Assembly (NCBI RefSeq): GCF_029623955.1
Contig: NZ_JARSBP010000007.1
Span: 186,001-250,000, forward strand
Reading direction: 5' to 3'
Length of the DNA: 64,000 nucleotides
Origin: Mycobacterium sp. 236(2023)
GTDB taxonomy: Bacteria; Actinomycetota; Actinomycetes; Mycobacteriales; Mycobacteriaceae
Shown: positions 59,789-64,000 of the stretch, in pieces
How the letters are laid out: each line of letters begins with the position of its first letter
Numbering within the stretch: the stretch's first letter is position 1
The notes under the pieces: generated by a model
Told to the model about the DNA's origin: nothing
What the model saw: the letters and a program-made list of their open reading frames with translations, nothing else
Databases searched by the model: none
Position numbers and translations under genes: made by a program

Positions 59789-61003
59789 TTAGTTCAGCCG
59801 AATAGGAAAGCGTCGAATCGACCGTGCCGCGAAGTCATTGGCGTAGGAGAGCTCACCGTTCAGCTTGGGTAAGCGAGGAAATCGCGCGATCATCTGACGG
59901 AAGAACACATCAGCCTCGAGCCGCGACAATGGCGCCCCGATGCAGTAGTGCACCCCTGCCCCGAACGCCAGATGTTGATTGTTGGTACGCAGGATATTGA
60001 ATCGATCAGCATCGTCGAATCGGCGAGGATCACGGTTGGCCGCGGCAATACCGAGCATCACGAAAGTACCCGGAGCAAACTCGTGGTTGCCGACCTGATC
60101 GCGCTCCGTCACCACGCGGACGTCCCACTTCAAAGAAGGCTCGAAACGCAGGACCTCTTCGATCGCCGCATTCACCAGGTCGGGATTCTCGACGAGCATC
60201 TCGTACTGATCGGGATGGTCAAGGAACAATTTCATTCCGTTGCTCAACAAGTCGGCGGTCGTAATGTTTCCTGCTGCCAAGAGCACCACGATGGTGCCCA
60301 CAAGCGCTGCCTGGCTCTCGAGTTCTCCATTACCTTGCGCGGCGACAAGGATGCTAATGAGGTCGTCGCCAAGGTCTCGCCGCCGGTTCGCGACGAGATC
60401 CTCGAGATAGTCTATAAATTCGGCCGTGCCGCGCAACGCGTCACGCCGCTGCGCCCCGGTAACAGCGGGGTCGAGCGCAGTACCCACAGCCATTGTCCAT
60501 AGTCGTAACTGCTGCCGGTCGGCGACTGGAAATCCCATCGCGTGTGCGATGATCCAGACTGGTAGCTTCTCCGCAATATCGGTAACGAAGTCGAGCTCTT
60601 GTCCGTGGTCAAGTTTGGTGAATATCTCCTCAGTGACCGTATCGACGGCTTCCCTTAGCCGCCCGATGGAGCGCGGTGTGAATGTGTGCCGTGCGAGGTT
60701 CCTCAGACGCGTATGCACAGGAGGATCCTGGAACTGGGGGAAGCGTCGGATGTGCTCGAATGCTTTGAGTTGCGCCGGGTCGTTGGGGTCGTGCTCCACG
60801 AGCGGTGTAGGTGGAACGAGTACTTTGCTGGAGTACGTTCCAGCATCTTTGAGGATGCGCGACACGTCGGCGTACCGAGTGACAAAGGCTACTCCGGTGT
60901 CGGCGTCTATGTCCGTACCGTCGCCCGATTCACGCAAATGACCATAGGCCTGATGCACGAAGTCTGGTGGGGTTGCCAGCAGCTCGTTAAATGTCACGGT
61001 CAT
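59789..61003 (-). CDS. Cytochrome P450 (third)
   Basis: A 404-residue P450 with heme motif FGAGVHYCIG (ligand at about Cys354), ExxR in EEVLRFEPS and an I-helix reading LLAAGNITTADLLSNG, where the usual acid before Thr-Thr is Ile. The N-terminal FVHQAYGHLRESG is usual for soluble bacterial P450s. It stands alone, separated from the main catabolic cluster by 1.5 kb of gene-poor DNA and followed upstream by another empty stretch. It would need the ferredoxin at 47738 or one from elsewhere. A role outside the main pathway is possible. Confidence 0.93.
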   Translation of the reverse strand: MTVTFNELLATPPDFVHQAYGHLRESGDGTDIDADTGVAFVTRYADVSRILKDAGTYSSKVLVPPTPLVEHDPNDPAQLKAFEHIRRFPQFQDPPVHTRLRNLARHTFTPRSIGRLREAVDTVTEEIFTKLDHGQELDFVTDIAEKLPVWIIAHAMGFPVADRQQLRLWTMAVGTALDPAVTGAQRRDALRGTAEFIDYLEDLVANRRRDLGDDLISILVAAQGNGELESQAALVGTIVVLLAAGNITTADLLSNGMKLFLDHPDQYEMLVENPDLVNAAIEEVLRFEPSLKWDVRVVTERDQVGNHEFAPGTFVMLGIAAANRDPRRFDDADRFNILRTNNQHLAFGAGVHYCIGAPLSRLEADVFFRQMIARFPRLPKLNGELSYANDFAARSIRRFPIRLN

Positions 61004-62163
61004 GTTCCGACTCCGTTCGCTCGGTGGTAGGTCCGACTGTGTTCATCCGTGATGGATGTTCAAGGGAAATGGATGTCACGGTCGACAACTGCCAGCCTTC
61101 GCCGATCGCAAGGGCCAAGAGACAGTTGGGTTGTTCTGTGTTGAAAGGTATAGAGCACGTGCTGCATCGAGGCGTGTCAACGGTGGGTGATGGCACCAGA
61201 TCTCGGCGAAGATGTCTGCTGGTCACCTAGGGCACGTGCGCACCCTCTCCCGATTCGACCACAGAGCTAGACCTACGGGCGTGTCCGCGGAAATGCCTCC
61301 TGCACCGAAGGTTTCGGCATCACCCTCGTTGTCGCCAAGACAAGATCGCTGGATCCGGCAGGCAAGCCCCTCCCATCGGCGGCATCGGGTGGGCGGCGTT
61401 GCCCGCGAGACGCGCACGCTCGTAAACGAAGTCGAGGTCCAATAGCAAGCAATGCTGACCGCACGAGCCGACACGACACGGACCTCAAAGTCGAAATTAA
61501 AGCGCCTATTCCGACACAGCACCTCCCGCGCATTCTGCCAGCCGGCGGCATGCCCTGACGTAGGCAAGGACATGCCTGGCTCGCAGAAGGTGCACATGCG
61601 GAGTGGCCCGCCGGCAGCGTTCACTATCGAATGAGTATTGCCCTGAGTCACTGAACGCCCCTCTCCGCCAGTGCCCCGACCTGAGCAGTAAACAACATCT
61701 GTTGTTGGTTAGTGAAGCACAACACATGTTGTACGGCAAGAAGCCACGGACTTCAGATGAACCGAAATCTGGCGGACCCGAGGTGCGGGCAGGGCGAACA
61801 TCAGCGAGGAGCGGGCGGTTCGGGCAGGCTGCGTTCATCGGCCGCGTGACGCGTCCGGCCTCGGGCATCGTGCGCACTGGATCGCGACCCCTTGGGCTGT
61901 TGCAGGTGCGAATGTGCCTTTAGCTCAATGAGACTGGTACCAATGAAAGCGGTGATCCGGTAATCAATGTTCCTCTTGTCTGCGGTGACCGCGGCAGCAG
62001 AATGGTGTCGGCCGCAGAAGATTCGTGGGGCTTGCCCATCACGCACTCGGGGCGGCTGGAAAGGAGCTCGATGACGTCGACGCGTGACCTCTATATGAGG
62101 GATGAGCCTGAGGGACTCCGCCTGAGTGCGAGAGAATCTGCGCACCGGGACACCCCGCACCCG
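61004..62163. other. Intergenic region with paired palindromes
   Basis: About 1.16 kb without a convincing gene. Open frames have no ribosome sites or recognisable sequence, except a 60-codon frame at 62071-62253 listed separately. The striking content is two near-identical palindromes at 61691-61732. The promoter of the P450 starting at 61003 should lie in the first part. Confidence 0.5.
61691..61732. promoter_or_regulatory. Pair of ACAACA-TGTTGT palindromes
   Basis: AACAACA and TGTTGTT flank two bases at 61691-61706; ACAACA and TGTTGT flank two bases at 61719-61732. The centres are 27 bases apart. A looser copy (AACACCTGCTGTGT) lies near 62775, just upstream of the TetR gene that starts at 62739. 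Paired dyads like these suit a TetR-type dimer. Confidence 0.55.
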
Positions 62164-62253
62164 TCAGCACTGCGCGAGACAGCGCCTGACCTGGCTGGTG
62201 AGCTTCCGGAGATCGACGGGGCCGTCGTTATAGAGCAATTGGTTAAGGAGTAG
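62071..62253 (+). CDS. Possible small ORF antisense to the TetR gene end
   Basis: Sixty codons from an ATG with AAAGGAG five bases upstream, reading MTSTRDLYMRDEPEG at the start and VVIEQLVKE at the end. The last third overlaps the TetR gene on the other strand, so part of the open frame may be a shadow. No family is recognised. It is listed only because of the good ribosome site. Confidence 0.2.
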   Translation: MTSTRDLYMRDEPEGLRLSARESAHRDTPHPSALRETAPDLAGELPEIDGAVVIEQLVKE

Positions 62254-62739
62254 GCCCTCCATCATGGCGAGCAGATCGTGTGCGTGCGACTTTGCCTTCT
62301 TGCAACCCACATCGGTCAGTACTCGCGCGACGATATCGACGAAACGTTGTCGTGCGTGGTCGATTTCGAGGCGCAACTGTTGATCGCGAGCCGACTGAAG
62401 CAGTACCTCGTGGTGCGCGATATAACGGTGCCTCGCACCGTTGACAACTGACGCCGCTATGCGTTCGGCCAGTAAGGTTGCTGCGCGAGCTCTGCTCAAC
62501 CGTTGGTGTGGAATCGATTCCCACAAGGCAATTTCGATTTCGAGGAGGCGTAGATTCACGGCGCGTAGCAAGGCCGTACGCGTACTGAAATAGTTGGCTG
62601 TTGATCCAAGAGGTAATTCGAGGTGGCGGTCAATTGCGCGATGGGTCAGCCCACGTCCACCCTCAGCCGCCAAAACCTCAATCGCAGCGTCGGCGATGGC
62701 AACCACGCGCGGCGCCGGCGTCGAAGGCTTAACTTCCAC
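62164..62739 (-). CDS. TetR-family regulator
   Basis: A 191-residue TetR protein. The helix-turn-helix is at about residues 28-55 (GGRGLTHRAIDRHLELPLGSTANYFSTRTALLRAV), followed by a helical ligand domain ending LLAMMEGLLLNQLLYNDGP. Usual length for the family. It is transcribed to the left, between the truncated ligase gene and a gene-poor region with palindromes that could be its operators. It probably regulates the P450 at 59789 or the ligase, or itself. Ligand unknown. Confidence 0.9.
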   Translation of the reverse strand: MEVKPSTPAPRVVAIADAAIEVLAAEGGRGLTHRAIDRHLELPLGSTANYFSTRTALLRAVNLRLLEIEIALWESIPHQRLSRARAATLLAERIAASVVNGARHRYIAHHEVLLQSARDQQLRLEIDHARQRFVDIVARVLTDVGCKKAKSHAHDLLAMMEGLLLNQLLYNDGPVDLRKLTSQVRRCLAQC

Positions 62740-62984
62740 GGTCTTAGGCTACGCAACACAGTCCGGCACGAACAACACCTGCTGTGTCGCACTGCACGTC
62801 TCCAGTGCAAATGACCTAACCGCAAGGCTCCGGCTGCCTGTTCGGCATCAAGGGCGGCGATCATGCGGCTCTGGAGGCTTCAGTGTCCACTCCCGCCGGT
62901 TGCGGCTTGTTCGATGGCGGCGATCAGCAGCGGCGCTTTCCCTCCTTTGATTGCGAGAAAAGTGATACCCGATCCTGGCTGTTG
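62740..62984. other. Short intergenic region
   Basis: 245 bases between the ligase end and the TetR start, both on the minus strand. An AACAACACCTGCTGTGT sequence near 62773 resembles the 61691 palindromes and could be the TetR autoregulatory site. No gene is seen. Confidence 0.4.
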
Positions 62985-64000
62985 TCACCCGCGGACTTCT
63001 ACTATCTGGAAGGCTCCTTCGGCGTGTTGCGACCGAAGCGCACGCTTGTCGAACTTGCCCACAGACGTCCTGGGCACCGCCTCCACAAACGCCCACCTTT
63101 CAGGCACCCACCACTTCGCAACCTTGTCGCTCAGAAACTCTCGAAGGTGTTCCGGCGTGACCGTGTGGTTCTCCTTAATGACAACAATCGCCAGAGGCCG
63201 CTCTTGCCACCGGTCATCATGTACGCCAATAACACTGGCTTCCGTGACGTCAGGATGGCTGGCGATCAGAAGCTCAAGTTCGACTGAGGATATCCATTCG
63301 CCGCCCGACTTGATGACATCCTTGATGCGGTCGGTGAGCGTCAGGTATTGGTTCTCGTCGATGCTGCCTGCATCCCCTGTGCGGAGCCATCCGTCGTGGA
63401 ATCGGGCCGGTTCGTCATCGCCGAAATACGAACCGGTGATCCACGGTCCCCTCACCTCAACTTCCCCGACTGCGACCCCATCGTGAGGCAGCGAGTCCCC
63501 TACTTCATCGACGATGCGAGTTTCGACTCCAGGCACGGGTCTGCCTTGTGTGATGCGAATCGTCCAGCGGTCCTCCCCTTCCAGGATGGACGAGGGACGC
63601 GCAATCGCCGCCAATGGCGACGTTTCGGTCATTCCCCAAGCCTGAGTCAGGGTGACACCGTGTTTCTCCAGTTCCTCCATGAGGTGTCGCGACGCAGCCG
63701 ATCCGCCGACAGCGACGAATTCGAGCGATGAGATGTCGAACTCCGTGTGCGTCTCAAGATAATTCGCAATATCGGCCCAGATGGTCGGGACGCCGATTGC
63801 GATACTCGGACGGTAATTGTGGATTGCTCGGACCAGCGATTCGGAGTGCAGGTAACGGTCCGGCAACAGCAGCTCTGAACCGGCCATATATGCCGCGTAG
63901 ATAGATCCCCACGCGTTGGCGTGGAACTGCGGGACGAGCGCGAGCACGGTGTCGTTGGCGCCAAACTGAAATCCGTCCTTGGCCATCACGGCCATGGAGT
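62985..64000 (-). CDS. Long-chain fatty-acid CoA ligase, C-terminal part (cut by window edge)
   Basis: About 338 residues of an AMP-binding ligase; the gene begins beyond base 64000. The visible part holds PQFHANAWGSIYAAYMAGSELLLPDRY, VGGSAASRHLMEELEKHGVTLTQAWGMTETSPLA, WLRTGDAGSIDENQYLTLTDRIKDVIKSGGEWISSVELE and the catalytic Lys in RTSVGKFDKRALR. The order and spacing fit the medium/long-chain FadD group. It forms acyl-CoA from fatty or alicyclic acids. It is the third ligase of the window. Its N-terminal P-loop is outside the window. Confidence 0.93.
   Translation of the reverse strand, partial: SMAVMAKDGFQFGANDTVLALVPQFHANAWGSIYAAYMAGSELLLPDRYLHSESLVRAIHNYRPSIAIGVPTIWADIANYLETHTEFDISSLEFVAVGGSAASRHLMEELEKHGVTLTQAWGMTETSPLAAIARPSSILEGEDRWTIRITQGRPVPGVETRIVDEVGDSLPHDGVAVGEVEVRGPWITGSYFGDDEPARFHDGWLRTGDAGSIDENQYLTLTDRIKDVIKSGGEWISSVELELLIASHPDVTEASVIGVHDDRWQERPLAIVVIKENHTVTPEHLREFLSDKVAKWWVPERWAFVEAVPRTSVGKFDKRALRSQHAEGAFQIVEVRG

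Noticed and set aside
59338..59872. Overlapping plus-strand open frames with hydrophobic or Ser/Pro/Thr-rich sequence
   Set aside because: No ribosome site, no recognisable domain, low-GC origin, and they run into the 3' end of the P450 gene on the other strand.
61223..61651. 142-codon minus-strand frame between the P450 and TetR genes
   Set aside because: No ribosome site, no recognisable motif, and high Cys/Arg/Thr content typical of chance frames in GC-rich DNA.
1..64000. CRISPR arrays, tRNA/rRNA genes, insertion sequences, integrases
   Set aside because: No regularly spaced repeats, no recognisable RNA genes and no transposase or integrase motifs were found by reading.

Overview
The window looks like high-GC actinobacterial chromosome, most likely Mycobacterium/Mycolicibacterium or a close relative. 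Reasons: a complete YrbE/Mce import operon with Mce-associated and DUF732 proteins, two SDRs of the mycofactocin-coupled type, an LLM (F420-type) oxidoreductase, many paralogous acyl-CoA dehydrogenases, GntR and TetR regulators, and frequent GTG/TTG starts with 4-base stop/start overlaps. No rRNA, tRNA, CRISPR, IS element or integrase was seen.

Layout. 1-7.1 kb (minus): a partial acyl-CoA dehydrogenase, a class I P450 set (P450, [2Fe-2S] ferredoxin, reductase), and two acyl-CoA dehydrogenases coupled to an LLM oxidoreductase. 8.0-20.8 kb (minus): yrbEA-yrbEB-mceABCDEF, two Mce-associated proteins, DUF732 and CAP exported proteins and a class III CoA-transferase, apparently one operon. 20.9-31.5 kb (minus): a long catabolic run (two-hotdog dehydratase, acyl-CoA ligase, three acyl-CoA dehydrogenases, aldehyde dehydrogenase, crotonase, SDR) with a GntR/FCD regulator inside it. 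31.6-35.3 kb: MaoC hydratase and thiolase (plus), a mycofactocin-type SDR (minus), then a PPOX-fold and a SnoaL-like protein (plus). 35.3-41.5 kb (minus): SDR, aldehyde dehydrogenase, P450, crotonase, acyl-CoA ligase. 41.9-46.5 kb (plus): thiolase, second GntR, crotonase, DUF35 protein and Ltp2-like aldolase. 46.5-53.8 kb: acyl-CoA dehydrogenase, [3Fe-4S]-type ferredoxin, SDR, thioesterase, the trio acyl-CoA dehydrogenase / HTD2-like hydratase / CitE-like lyase, and an amidohydrolase. 53.9-58.3 kb: a small coiled-coil protein, a tandem TetR regulator, a nitronate monooxygenase-like enzyme and an exported SnoaL protein with an acidic tail. 58.3-64 kb: sparse, with a third P450, a TetR regulator and a truncated acyl-CoA ligase.

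How the genes could work together (inference). The content fits uptake and side-chain breakdown of a bulky, branched, hydrophobic compound such as a sterol, bile-acid-like steroid or terpenoid. The Mce transporter imports it. P450s hydroxylate it, and SDRs and aldehyde dehydrogenases oxidise the alcohol to an acid. Ligases make the CoA ester; acyl-CoA dehydrogenases, MaoC/crotonase hydratases, SDRs and thiolases perform beta-oxidation; and the Ltp2-DUF35 pair would perform retro-aldol cleavage of a tertiary beta-hydroxyacyl-CoA. The hydratase/CitE pair suggests a terminal branched C5 unit split to acetyl-CoA and pyruvate. The substrate cannot be read from sequence. Shared promoter-proximal elements, mainly a 26-bp element before both the mce operon and the P450/SDR operon, suggest coordinated control.
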